Positions 8,331 through 16,132 of a DNA stretch of 39,059 nucleotides are shown here, one piece after another. Source of the stretch: Alphaproteobacteria bacterium (GTDB lineage: Bacteria > Pseudomonadota > Alphaproteobacteria > Rhodobacterales > Rhodobacteraceae); assembly GCA_030432315.1 (NCBI GenBank), contig JAUIHM010000026.1:1-39059 (forward strand). Reading direction: 5' to 3'. The notes beneath the pieces were generated by a model that searched no databases, was not told the DNA's origin, and was given only the letters and a program-made list of their open reading frames with translations. The position numbers were made by a program, and so were the translations under genes. The number at the start of each line of letters is the position of its first letter. Position 1 is the stretch's first letter.

Positions 8331-10025
8331 TCAGGCTGTCAGAAGGCGTCTGTGGTCCGGATCGGTGCCGGGAACAGCGGCGATCAGGCTGCGCGTATAG
8401 TCTTTCGACGGGTTCTGGCAGATTTCGGCGGCGGTGCCGACTTCGACCAGGACGCCCTTGTGCATCACCGCGATGCGGTCGCAGAAATAGCGGACCACGC
8501 CAAGATCGTGGCCGACGAAGATGTAGCTGAGCCCCAGTTCGGTCTGCAGTTCGAACATCAGGTCGAGGATCTGCGAGCGGATCGAGCCGTCGAGGGCGGA
8601 GGTGGCCTCGTCGGCAATGATGAGGCGGGGATCGACGCTGAGGGCGCGGGCGATGGAAATGCGCTGGCGCTGGCCGCCGGAAAAGGCATGCGGGTAACGC
8701 GAGAGCACGTTTTTCGGCAGGCCGACGCGGTCGAGCAGACTGATGACCTTGGCGCGGATCTCGGCCTTCGAGCGCTTGCCTTCGAGGTAGAGTGGCTCGG
8801 CGATCACCTGTTCGACGGTCATGCGCGGGTTGAGCGAGGAAAACGGGTCCTGAAAGACCATGCGGATCTCGCGGTTGAGGCCGGCCTTGCGCAGGGCGCC
8901 TTTCTGCAGCAGGTCGAAATCCCGGCCGTCCTTGCTCCGGTAGATCGCCTGGCCGCTGTCGGCGGGAATGAGGCCGACGAGGGCGCGCACCAGCGTGGTC
9001 TTGCCTGAACCGCTTTCACCGACAATGCCGAGATTTTCACCGTCGCGCAGTTTGAGCGAGACGTCCTTGAGGGCGTGAAATTCCTGCACCTTGCGAAACA
9101 GGACGCCGGTGGACTTGCGGAAGGTCAGGTCGAGGTTGCGCACGTCGAGCATCACGCCGGGGTCGAGGCCGGGCAGGGTGCCGCCGCGGGCATGGTCGCC
9201 GGTGATGGTGAACTTGTTCGAGGCGCCGATCAGGTGGCGGGAATAGGGCGCTTTCGGCTCATGGAACACCTGTTTGACCGGGCCGATCTCCAGCAGTTCG
9301 CCGTGGTACATCACCGCCACGCGGTCGGCGATTTCCGCCACCACGCCCATGTCGTGGGTGATGAAGATGACCGACATGCCGAGATCGCGCTGCAGGCGCT
9401 TGATCAGGCGGAGGATTTCCGCCTGGGTGGTGACGTCGAGCGCGGTGGTCGGCTCATCCGCGATCAGGATCTCGGGTTCACAGGAGAGCGCCATGGCAAT
9501 CATGGCGCGCTGGCGCATGCCGCCGGAGAATTCGAACGAGTATTTGTCGATCGCGGTTTCCGGGTTGGGAATCTGGACCCGGCGCAGGGCCTCGATGGCC
9601 TGGGCGCGGGCTTCGGTTTGGGTCATGTCGCGGTGCAGCAGGATGGTCTCGATGATCTGCGCGCCGATGGTGTGGACCGGGCTGAGCGAGGACATCGGTT
9701 CCTGAAAGACCATGCCGATGCGGTCGCCGCGGACTGCGCGCATCTGCTCGCTCTCGTCGTCGAGGGCGGCGATGTCGAGCGTGTCCCCGCGCGGATTGCG
9801 CAGCAGGATCGAGCCGCCGGTGATGCGGCCCGGGCGGGCGATGCGCATCAGGGCGCGGGCGGTGACGGACTTGCCCGAGCCACTTTCGCCGACCACGCAG
9901 AGGGTTTCGCCGCGGCGCAGGTCGAAAGAGACGTCCCTGACCACGTCCACGATGGTCTTGTTGATGCCGAAGCCGACGCGCAGGTTGCGCACTTCGAGGA
10001 TGTTGTCGACCGGTTGGGTGTCCAT
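8331..10025 (-). CDS. Fused double ATPase of an oligopeptide/oligosaccharide-type ABC importer
   Basis: A 564-aa protein with two complete nucleotide-binding domains (a DppD-DppF-like fusion). Domain 1 has Walker A GESGSGKS, signature FSGGMRQRA and Walker B ILIADEPTTALD. Domain 2 has GESGSGKTT, FSGGQRQRISIARAL and LIIADEATSALD. Both look catalytically competent. The start at 10025 is chosen because GAGAGG lies 9 bp upstream and the permease stop is 13 bp before; in-frame ATGs at 10034 and 10070 are possible. It energises the transporter formed by the next two genes upstream in the operon. Confidence 0.9.
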   Translation of the reverse strand: MDTQPVDNILEVRNLRVGFGINKTIVDVVRDVSFDLRRGETLCVVGESGSGKSVTARALMRIARPGRITGGSILLRNPRGDTLDIAALDDESEQMRAVRGDRIGMVFQEPMSSLSPVHTIGAQIIETILLHRDMTQTEARAQAIEALRRVQIPNPETAIDKYSFEFSGGMRQRAMIAMALSCEPEILIADEPTTALDVTTQAEILRLIKRLQRDLGMSVIFITHDMGVVAEIADRVAVMYHGELLEIGPVKQVFHEPKAPYSRHLIGASNKFTITGDHARGGTLPGLDPGVMLDVRNLDLTFRKSTGVLFRKVQEFHALKDVSLKLRDGENLGIVGESGSGKTTLVRALVGLIPADSGQAIYRSKDGRDFDLLQKGALRKAGLNREIRMVFQDPFSSLNPRMTVEQVIAEPLYLEGKRSKAEIRAKVISLLDRVGLPKNVLSRYPHAFSGGQRQRISIARALSVDPRLIIADEATSALDGSIRSQILDLMFELQTELGLSYIFVGHDLGVVRYFCDRIAVMHKGVLVEVGTAAEICQNPSKDYTRSLIAAVPGTDPDHRRLLTA

Positions 10026-10038
10026 GCTGTCCATCCTC

Positions 10039-11205
10039 TCAGTGGTTCGAGCCGTAGGGATCGGCGGCATCGCGCATGCCGTCGCCGAGGAAGTTCATCG
10101 CCAGAATGGTAATGACGATGAACACGCCCGGGATCAGCAGCCAGGGGGCATCGGCCAGGGCGCGCAGGTTCTGTGCCTCCTGCAGCAGCACGCCCCAGGA
10201 GATGATCGGTGTCTGCAGGCCGAGACCGAGGAAGCTGAGGCTGGTTTCCGCGAGGATCATGCCGGGAATGGCGAGGGTCGCGGTGGCGATGATGTGGCTG
10301 GAGAACGCCGGCAGCATGTGCCGCCAGATGATGCGGAAGTCGCCGGCGCCGTCGAGTTTGGCGGCCGAGACGTAATCCTCGGATTTGAGCGAGAGGAACC
10401 GGCTTCGCACCACGCGGGCGAGTTCGGTCCAGCCGATCAGCGACAGGATCAGGGTGATGGCGAAGTAGTTCTGCAGCGCAGACCAGTCGCGGGGCAGGGC
10501 GGCGGCAAAGCCCATCCAGAGCGGTATGGGGGGGATCGAGCGGATGAATTCGATGACGCGCTGGATCAGGTTGTCGACGATGCCGCCGTAATAGCCGGAG
10601 ATGCCGCCGATGATGACGCCGAGCACGAGGCTGAGGCCGACGCCGGCGAGGCCGATGGAGAGGGTGATGCGGGCGCCGTAGATCAGGCGCGACAGCAGGT
10701 CACGGCCGAGCCGGTCGGTGCCCATCAGGAACAGGACGTCGCGCCGGCCTTCGACGCCGATCAGGTGGCGGCTGATCGGAATGAAGCCCCACATTTTTGT
10801 TTCCCAGGTCTCGGGCAGGAATTTGACGTAGTACTTCGTTTCCTCGTCCATGACGAAGGTGCGGCGCAGGGCTACGGGGTCGACCTCGACGTCGTAACCG
10901 AGAACGTGTGGCCGGAAGGCCCAGCCGTCTTCTTCGGTATGCTCAAACCAGCGGAATTCCTGCGGCGGGGCGTAGGTGTAGCGGGCGTTGACGTCCAGCG
11001 GATCGTTCGGTGCAAGGAACTCCGCGAAGGCGGCCACGGCATAGAGGAAGATCAGCACCCAGAGGCTGACCATGGCGAGGCGGTGTGCCTTGAAGGCGCG
11101 CCAGATCAGCTGAAACTGGGTTTCCGTGCCCTGGGTGGTCAGAGGGGTATGTGCTTCGAAAACCGGTTCGTCCGCTGCGGCAAGGGCTTCCTGTGTCTTA
11201 TCCAT
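10039..11205 (-). CDS. ABC transporter permease, DppC/OppC type, with an enlarged periplasmic insert
   Basis: 388 aa, longer than the roughly 300 aa of usual DppC proteins. After TM1 (about residues 40-60) comes a periplasmic stretch of about 110 residues (from NDPLDVNARYTYAPP to GVEGRRDVLFLMGTD). The normal core follows, with LGRDLLSRLIYGARITLSIG and five further membrane segments. The cytoplasmic coupling loop is in DYVSAAKLDGAGDFRIIWRHMLP. Long inserts at this place are seen in permeases that pair with sugar-binding family-5 proteins. The start overlaps the previous permease gene by 8 bp, so the two are translationally coupled. Confidence 0.88.
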   Translation of the reverse strand: MDKTQEALAAADEPVFEAHTPLTTQGTETQFQLIWRAFKAHRLAMVSLWVLIFLYAVAAFAEFLAPNDPLDVNARYTYAPPQEFRWFEHTEEDGWAFRPHVLGYDVEVDPVALRRTFVMDEETKYYVKFLPETWETKMWGFIPISRHLIGVEGRRDVLFLMGTDRLGRDLLSRLIYGARITLSIGLAGVGLSLVLGVIIGGISGYYGGIVDNLIQRVIEFIRSIPPIPLWMGFAAALPRDWSALQNYFAITLILSLIGWTELARVVRSRFLSLKSEDYVSAAKLDGAGDFRIIWRHMLPAFSSHIIATATLAIPGMILAETSLSFLGLGLQTPIISWGVLLQEAQNLRALADAPWLLIPGVFIVITILAMNFLGDGMRDAADPYGSNH

Positions 11206-12193
11206 CGGTCATTCCAGTGCGGATGCGGGGGTCGATCCAGGCGAGAAGCAGGTCGGAGACCAGGGTTCCTATCAGGGTCAGGAGACCCATGAAGAGGATC
11301 AGGGCGCCGGCAAGGTACATGTCCTGGGTGAGCAGCGACCGGAGCAGGATCGGGGAGAGGGTCGGCAGGTTGAGCACGATGGCGGTCACGATCGAACTGG
11401 AGATCACCGTCGGAAGGACCCAGCCAACGGTGGCGACAAGCGGGATCATCGCCACGCGGACCGGATAGCGCATGATCAGCCTGCGTTCGGACATGCCCTT
11501 GGCGCGTGCGGTGACAACGTAGGGCTTGTTCAGTTCGTCAAGCAGGTTGGCGCGCAGGATGCGGATGATCTGCGCAGCACCTCCGGTGGCGATGACGATC
11601 ACCGGTATCCAGACATGGGTGAAGAAGTCCCAGAGTTTCGCCAGCGACCAGCGGGCCTGGACGTATTCGGCCGAGAACAGCCCGTCCACCGCGGTGCCGG
11701 TATAGAGGTAAATGATGTACATGATCAGCAGGGCCAGCAGGAAATTGGGCACGGCGATGCCGATGAAACCGAAAACCGTGGCGAACATGTCGCCGACGGA
11801 ATAGCGGCGCACGGCGGAATAGATGCCGACGGGAATGGCGATGCCCCAGAGCACGACAATCGCGAGAAGCTCGACGGCGAGCGAGATGCCGATGCGGCTG
11901 CTGACGATTTCGGAAACCGGGCGCTGCAGGGTGAAGCTGTAGCCGAGATTTCCGGACAGAAGGCTTTTGAGCCAGATGAAATACTGGGTGAGGAAGGGCT
12001 CGTCGAGACCGTAAGCCGCCCGCATGCGGGCAATCGTGTCGGCGCTGCTGGAGTCGCCGGCCGCGGCAAGCTGCGCGGCATAGGCCGTCATGACGTCGCC
12101 CGGTGGCAGCTGGATGATGAAAAAGCAGACGAACGACAGGACCAGCGTCATGATCACCATCGCAAACATGCGGTTGGCAATGAAGCGTAACAC
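11198..12193 (-). CDS. ABC transporter permease, DppB/OppB type
   Basis: 331 aa with TM1 at residues about 8-29 (MFAMVIMTLVLSFVCFFIIQL), followed by PPGDVMTAYAAQL, the usual periplasmic start of the family. The permease core has LGYSFTLQRPVSEIVSSRIG and the coupling loop ANLLDELNKPYVVTARAKGMSERRLIMRYPVRVA, then three C-terminal membrane segments. It pairs with the 388-aa permease to form the channel. It lies 57 bp after the binding-protein gene. Confidence 0.9.
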   Translation of the reverse strand: MLRFIANRMFAMVIMTLVLSFVCFFIIQLPPGDVMTAYAAQLAAAGDSSSADTIARMRAAYGLDEPFLTQYFIWLKSLLSGNLGYSFTLQRPVSEIVSSRIGISLAVELLAIVVLWGIAIPVGIYSAVRRYSVGDMFATVFGFIGIAVPNFLLALLIMYIIYLYTGTAVDGLFSAEYVQARWSLAKLWDFFTHVWIPVIVIATGGAAQIIRILRANLLDELNKPYVVTARAKGMSERRLIMRYPVRVAMIPLVATVGWVLPTVISSSIVTAIVLNLPTLSPILLRSLLTQDMYLAGALILFMGLLTLIGTLVSDLLLAWIDPRIRTGMTDG

Positions 12194-12250
12194 GGCATCC
12201 TCCCCCTTGGTTGCGCGGCCCGCCAGGGGCGGGCCGCCGTTGCGGTCAGA

Positions 12251-14134
12251 TCACTGGCGCTTGAACAGCAGCGACGTGTTCATCGGACCGGGGTTGGGGT
12301 AGATCCAGGCGTGAGGCTGGTTCTCCGGGACGTTGCCCATGACGTTGGTGGTGACACCGAAGCTGCTCGGCGGCAGGGATACGCCAATGGTGTAGAACTC
12401 CTCCTTGGCAATCTGCAGCAGGTCCTTGAACAGCTGTTCGCGTTCCTCCGGATCGGGGCTTGCGAACATGGCAGCATAGAGTTCCTGCTGTTTCTTGACC
12501 GGTGCCGGCGGTTCCTGGGCCAGCGGGTTGTTCGGGCTGTACCAGTTCATCGCCCAGAGGATGCCGTAGGCGCTTTCGTTGCTCATCGGCAGGTAGTAGC
12601 GGGCATCAAGCTGTGCGTCGCCAAGACCGCCGTCGCCGGTCCAGACATGCGCCATGTGCTTGTTGCTGTCCTTCTGGTCATAGACATAGCTGCGCTCGGC
12701 CTTGCGCAGGTCGAGGTTCACGCCGACTTCTTCCCAGTGGATTTTCACCAGTTCGAGAATGTCGATGAGCGGCCCAATGTCGCTGGAGACATCGAAGCGG
12801 ATGTTCAGCGGCCGGCCGTCGGGCAGCAGACGGATGCCGTCCTCGTTGCGCTGGTCCAGGCCGATGGCATCGAGCATCTCGTTGGCGGTGTCCGGGTCCC
12901 ATTCGGTGTACTGCTTTGCCATTTCTTCGTCGTAGAACGGCGATTCCGGGCGCGGTGCCGACTGGAACGGCTCGCCCTGACCGGCGTATAGAACGTCGAT
13001 GATTTCCTCGCGGTCGGTGGCCAGCGACATGGCGACGCGGAAGTCGCGGTTCTGGAACAGGTCGCGGAAGGCGTCATCGTCGTAGTTCATGTTGAACTGG
13101 ATCACGGCCGTGTTCATGAAGGCCGGGGTGGTGTCGTAGAGGTGGTATCCGCCCTTTTCCTGGTTGTCGAAGAACACCGGCTTGTTGGCGACGGTCTCAA
13201 TATGACGGTTGGTGAAGTCAAGCTCACCGGCGATTCCCATGAGAACGATCGAGTTGGTGTCCTCGACCAGGGTCATCTGCAGGTTGTCGATGTAGGGCAG
13301 CTGGTTTCCGTCCTGGTCAACCTTGAAGTAGTAGGGGTTGCGAACGAAGCGGACCTGCGAGTTGATCCCGTCGTAATCGTCGATCTGGTCCCAGGCGTAG
13401 AGCGTCGGGCGGTCGGCCTCGACGGAATCGTTGACGCCGCAGACGTTCTTCATCTGCTCGCCCCAGCCGGTCATGCCGGCGTCGGTCGCATTCTTGACGG
13501 CGTCCGGATTGTAGGCCGGATGGAACTGCGAGCAGTATTCCTTCTGGAATTGCACCAGCTGGGTTCCGTTGACGCTTGCCAGCACTTCGAGGAGCATCCC
13601 GCTGGGTTTTGGCAGTTCGATCACCACCGTCTGCGGATCCGGCGCGGAGGCAGTGGCGCCGATCAGTTCTGCCGGACGGTTGCCGGTGTATTCCTCGTTA
13701 TTGATGATGTCGTTGACGGCAAAAACCACGTCGTCAGCGGTGAAGGGTTTGCCGTCGGACCATTTGTGACCTTCGCGGAGTTTGAAGGTGTAGACGGTCG
13801 CGTCATCGTTGATTTCCCAGGATTCGGCGATGTTCGGCTCAATGCCGTCCCAGCCGATGGTGTAGCGCACCAGCGGGTCGTAATCGGCCGAGCGGCGGAT
13901 CCAGCCGGTGTCGCCGCTGCCTTTCAGTGCCGAGCGCCATGTGCCGCCGTAGACGCCCACTTCCGGTGCCTGGAGAACTTCCGGGTTGGAGGGCAGGCGC
14001 TCCTCAACCGGGGGCAGGGTGCCGTTGGCAACGGCGTCGTCGAGCATTGGCGCCTGCTGGAACGCGAATGCCGGCCCGGCGAGCAGCGCCAGCGGCAGTG
14101 CCGTGTATTTCAGTTTTGACTTGAGTGTTCTCAT
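12251..14134 (-). CDS. Family-5 extracellular solute-binding protein (ABC importer)
   Basis: A 627-aa periplasmic receptor. The signal peptide is MRTLKSKLKYTALPLALLAG followed by PAFAF. The family-5 pattern is clear: YDPLVRYTIGWDGIEPNIAESW, INDDATVYTFKLREGHKWSDG, KPFTADDVVFAVNDI, and later FRDLFQNRDFRVAMSLATDREEI. At over 600 aa it falls in the large subgroup that, in rhizobia, binds alpha-galactosides and other oligosaccharides as well as peptides. I chose ATG at 14134 because AGGGAGG stands 6 bp upstream and the signal peptide begins there; the frame stays open further upstream inside the previous gene. LacI control and the DUF2264 gene argue for a sugar ligand. Confidence 0.92.
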   Translation of the reverse strand: MRTLKSKLKYTALPLALLAGPAFAFQQAPMLDDAVANGTLPPVEERLPSNPEVLQAPEVGVYGGTWRSALKGSGDTGWIRRSADYDPLVRYTIGWDGIEPNIAESWEINDDATVYTFKLREGHKWSDGKPFTADDVVFAVNDIINNEEYTGNRPAELIGATASAPDPQTVVIELPKPSGMLLEVLASVNGTQLVQFQKEYCSQFHPAYNPDAVKNATDAGMTGWGEQMKNVCGVNDSVEADRPTLYAWDQIDDYDGINSQVRFVRNPYYFKVDQDGNQLPYIDNLQMTLVEDTNSIVLMGIAGELDFTNRHIETVANKPVFFDNQEKGGYHLYDTTPAFMNTAVIQFNMNYDDDAFRDLFQNRDFRVAMSLATDREEIIDVLYAGQGEPFQSAPRPESPFYDEEMAKQYTEWDPDTANEMLDAIGLDQRNEDGIRLLPDGRPLNIRFDVSSDIGPLIDILELVKIHWEEVGVNLDLRKAERSYVYDQKDSNKHMAHVWTGDGGLGDAQLDARYYLPMSNESAYGILWAMNWYSPNNPLAQEPPAPVKKQQELYAAMFASPDPEEREQLFKDLLQIAKEEFYTIGVSLPPSSFGVTTNVMGNVPENQPHAWIYPNPGPMNTSLLFKRQ

Positions 14135-14144
14135 CGTAACCTCC

Positions 14145-14966
14145 CTAGGATTCGTTGTTCGTGGAAGTGGCGTCAGATGCGGCGCAGAGGTCGGTGAAGA
14201 CCGCGGCATCCGCGATGAATCTGTCCGGTGAATCGTCCTGGACAAATTCCATGAAGGCATGGCGCGGGGCGTTGTCCGGCGCGGGGGCGAGTTCCGCTGC
14301 GGCGGCGAAGGCGGCGGCCCAGAAGCCGCGGCCTTCGGCCAGCGGGCGGCGCACCTTGGCTTCACCGACCCAGTGAAACACGTGCAGGTCCGACAGCCGG
14401 TGCGCAATCAGGGCGATTTCCTCGCGGACCATCTCAGCTGTCATGTCAGGTTTCGGCTGCCAGTAGCTGCGCAGGCCCGGGTGCGGGACTGCGTTAAGAA
14501 GGGCGGCGGCTGAAGGCGCGGTGTCGGTCAGGGTGTTGGGGTGAAATTCGAGGGCGATGGCCAGCCCACGCGCGGCGGCGGCTTCGCAGTAGCGGTTGAC
14601 GTTGGCGGCGACGGCGGCCCGGTCGTCGGCCCCGGCTTCGGCGCTGCCCTTTCTGCCGGCCCAGACGCGGATGCGCGCGGCGCCGATCGCTTCGGCAGTA
14701 TCAAGAACGTCGTTGAGGCTGTCGTCGTCGCCGTCTTCGGAACGAAGGTAGCTTCCCAAGGTCGGGGTCGCGAGGCCGGCGTCGGCGCAGCGGCGGGCGA
14801 GATCGCGGGCCCGGGCGAGGTCACCCGGCGGCAGGTGGACGTCGGTGCCCCATTCGATTGCCGCGAGGCCCGCACGGGTGGCGAGGCCGATCACCGTATC
14901 GCAGTCCAGCCCGCGGAAGGTGACGGAGCAGAGGCCGGGACGCAGGGTGGTGCGGTCGGCGGTCAT
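14145..14966 (-). CDS. Sugar phosphate isomerase/epimerase-like TIM-barrel protein
   Basis: 273 aa matching the xylose-isomerase-like TIM barrel (AP_endonuc_2 fold). Features include GLCSVTFRGLDCDTVIGLATRAGLAAIEWGTD at the first strand and helix, RARDLARRCADAGL, IGAARIRVW, NRYCEAAAARGLAIALEFHP (probable metal-ligand Glu) and LSDLHVFHW (probable metal-ligand His). Members isomerise or epimerise sugars and keto-sugars. It overlaps the dehydrogenase stop by 4 bp (ATGA) and stops 10 bp before the binding-protein start. The exact substrate is unknown, but a uronate or keto-sugar fits the neighbouring genes. Confidence 0.8.
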   Translation of the reverse strand: MTADRTTLRPGLCSVTFRGLDCDTVIGLATRAGLAAIEWGTDVHLPPGDLARARDLARRCADAGLATPTLGSYLRSEDGDDDSLNDVLDTAEAIGAARIRVWAGRKGSAEAGADDRAAVAANVNRYCEAAAARGLAIALEFHPNTLTDTAPSAAALLNAVPHPGLRSYWQPKPDMTAEMVREEIALIAHRLSDLHVFHWVGEAKVRRPLAEGRGFWAAAFAAAAELAPAPDNAPRHAFMEFVQDDSPDRFIADAAVFTDLCAASDATSTNNES

Positions 14967-15967
14967 GCGGCGGTGCTCCAGTTGCGGGCGGAGACCTCGT
15001 GCAGCAGGTCACCGCCGCTGAGGAACAGTTCGACTTCGCGGATTGCGCTTTCAGTCATCCGGTAGATCTCCCGGCCCATCGAGCCGGCGACGTGCGGGGT
15101 GAGAATGCAGTTCGGCAGGGAAAAGAACGGCGATCCGGCCGGCAGCGGTTCGGGGTCGGTGACGTCAAGCACGGCGCTCAGGCGGTTGCTGCGCAGTTCG
15201 CGCAGCAGGGCGTCGTGGTCGAGCAGCGCGCCGCGTGCGGTATTGATCAGCAGGGCGCCGTCTCGCATCTGCGCCAGTTCGGGGCCGGCGATCATGTGAC
15301 GGGTTTCCGGCAGGTTCGGCGCATTGATCGAGACGATGTCGCTTTCACGCAGCAGCGTCGGCAGGTCGGTCTTGCGGGCTCCGAGTGCGGCGATTTCGCT
15401 TTCGGTCAGGAAGGGGTCGTAGATCAGCACCGAGAGGTCGAACGACCGCAGCAGGTCGGCGAAACAGCGGCCTACCTTTGAGGCGGCGATGATGCCGATG
15501 GTCTTGTCGCGGTTGCCGATTGCGGCATGGCGTTCGGATTTCTTCTCCTGGAAGATTTCGGGGCCGGTGTAGCCGGTTTCCCAGAGCGGCAGCTGCTTGT
15601 TCCAGCGCAGCACCCACGAGACGAGGAACTCGGCAACCGGCACGGCATTCGCCGCCGCGCTGTTGGTGGAACGGATGCCGTGGTCGAACACCGCCGGATC
15701 GAGCACGCCGCGCAGGGTGCCGGCACAGTGTGCGACCAGTTGCAGTGACGGGCAGTGCGCCAGCAGTGCCGGTGTGACCTTTGGTGCCCCCCAGCCGGTC
15801 AGAATGACGGAAACGTCTCCGGCCTGCGGATGGGAGGTCAGATCGGCAAGGGATTCGACATGGATCACATTGCCCGAACCGGCCAGGGCCTCCAGCCGCG
15901 CGATGTGCCCGGCAGTGAACTGATGCCTGTAGGTGTGCATCGGCATGAGCGCCGCAAACGTGGTCAA
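14963..15967 (-). CDS. D-isomer-specific 2-hydroxyacid dehydrogenase family protein
   Basis: 334 aa. The catalytic residues are present: Arg in LLINTARGALLD, Glu in DVTDPEPL, His in CILTPHVAGSMGR. The NAD-binding glycine loop is altered: TIGIIAASKVGRC replaces the common GxGxxG with G-I-I-A-A-S. It probably reduces or oxidises a keto/hydroxy sugar acid. The start is a TTG at 15967, chosen because GGGGGGAGG lies 7 bp upstream; an in-frame ATG at 15946 lacks an RBS. It is the first structural gene of the operon and is preceded by paired palindromes. Confidence 0.85.
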   Translation of the reverse strand: MTTFAALMPMHTYRHQFTAGHIARLEALAGSGNVIHVESLADLTSHPQAGDVSVILTGWGAPKVTPALLAHCPSLQLVAHCAGTLRGVLDPAVFDHGIRSTNSAAANAVPVAEFLVSWVLRWNKQLPLWETGYTGPEIFQEKKSERHAAIGNRDKTIGIIAASKVGRCFADLLRSFDLSVLIYDPFLTESEIAALGARKTDLPTLLRESDIVSINAPNLPETRHMIAGPELAQMRDGALLINTARGALLDHDALLRELRSNRLSAVLDVTDPEPLPAGSPFFSLPNCILTPHVAGSMGREIYRMTESAIREVELFLSGGDLLHEVSARNWSTAA

Positions 15968-16001
15968 CTGACCGCCTCCCCCCGGGTTGTTGTTTCATCG
16001 C

Positions 16002-16028
16002 TTTTGCACATGCCGTGCAAAAATTGCA
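16002..16028. promoter_or_regulatory. Two overlapping LacI-type operators in front of the catabolic operon
   Basis: The arms TTTTGCAC (16002-16009) and GTGCAAAA (16015-16022) form a perfect inverted repeat with a 5-bp centre. Overlapping it, TGCAA-AAA-TTGCA occupies 16016-16028. The same TGCAAA half-site recurs in two further palindromes around lacI. The site lies 35-61 bp upstream of the TTG start of the dehydrogenase gene, where a repressor would block transcription. Confidence 0.75.
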
Positions 16029-16035
16029 AGGTCAA
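16007..16035 (-). promoter_or_regulatory. Possible promoter of the catabolic operon
   Basis: On the minus strand TTGACC (16035-16030) is a good -35. After 17 bp comes CATGTG (16012-16007), a poor -10. The operators at 16002-16028 lie across the spacer and the -10. Only the -35 is convincing. Confidence 0.3.
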
Positions 16036-16132
16036 AAAAAACTTGCGCCGAGGTGTCGGCGGCGGGCAGGGCGTGTATTGTAAGGGAATTATGCAGGATC
16101 GGGTTGATTTCGTGCCTGAATTCCGCCCGGCG

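Noticed and set aside
6885..9008. Plus-strand open frame of over 700 codons opposite the DUF2264 and ATPase genes
   Set aside because: It is antisense to two clearly recognisable genes, its translation has no domain pattern, and long antisense frames are usual in GC-rich coding DNA.
9712..11292. Plus-strand open frame of over 500 codons opposite the ABC permease region
   Set aside because: It mirrors the codon pattern of the permease genes on the other strand and has a low-complexity Asp/Glu/Gly/Ala translation.
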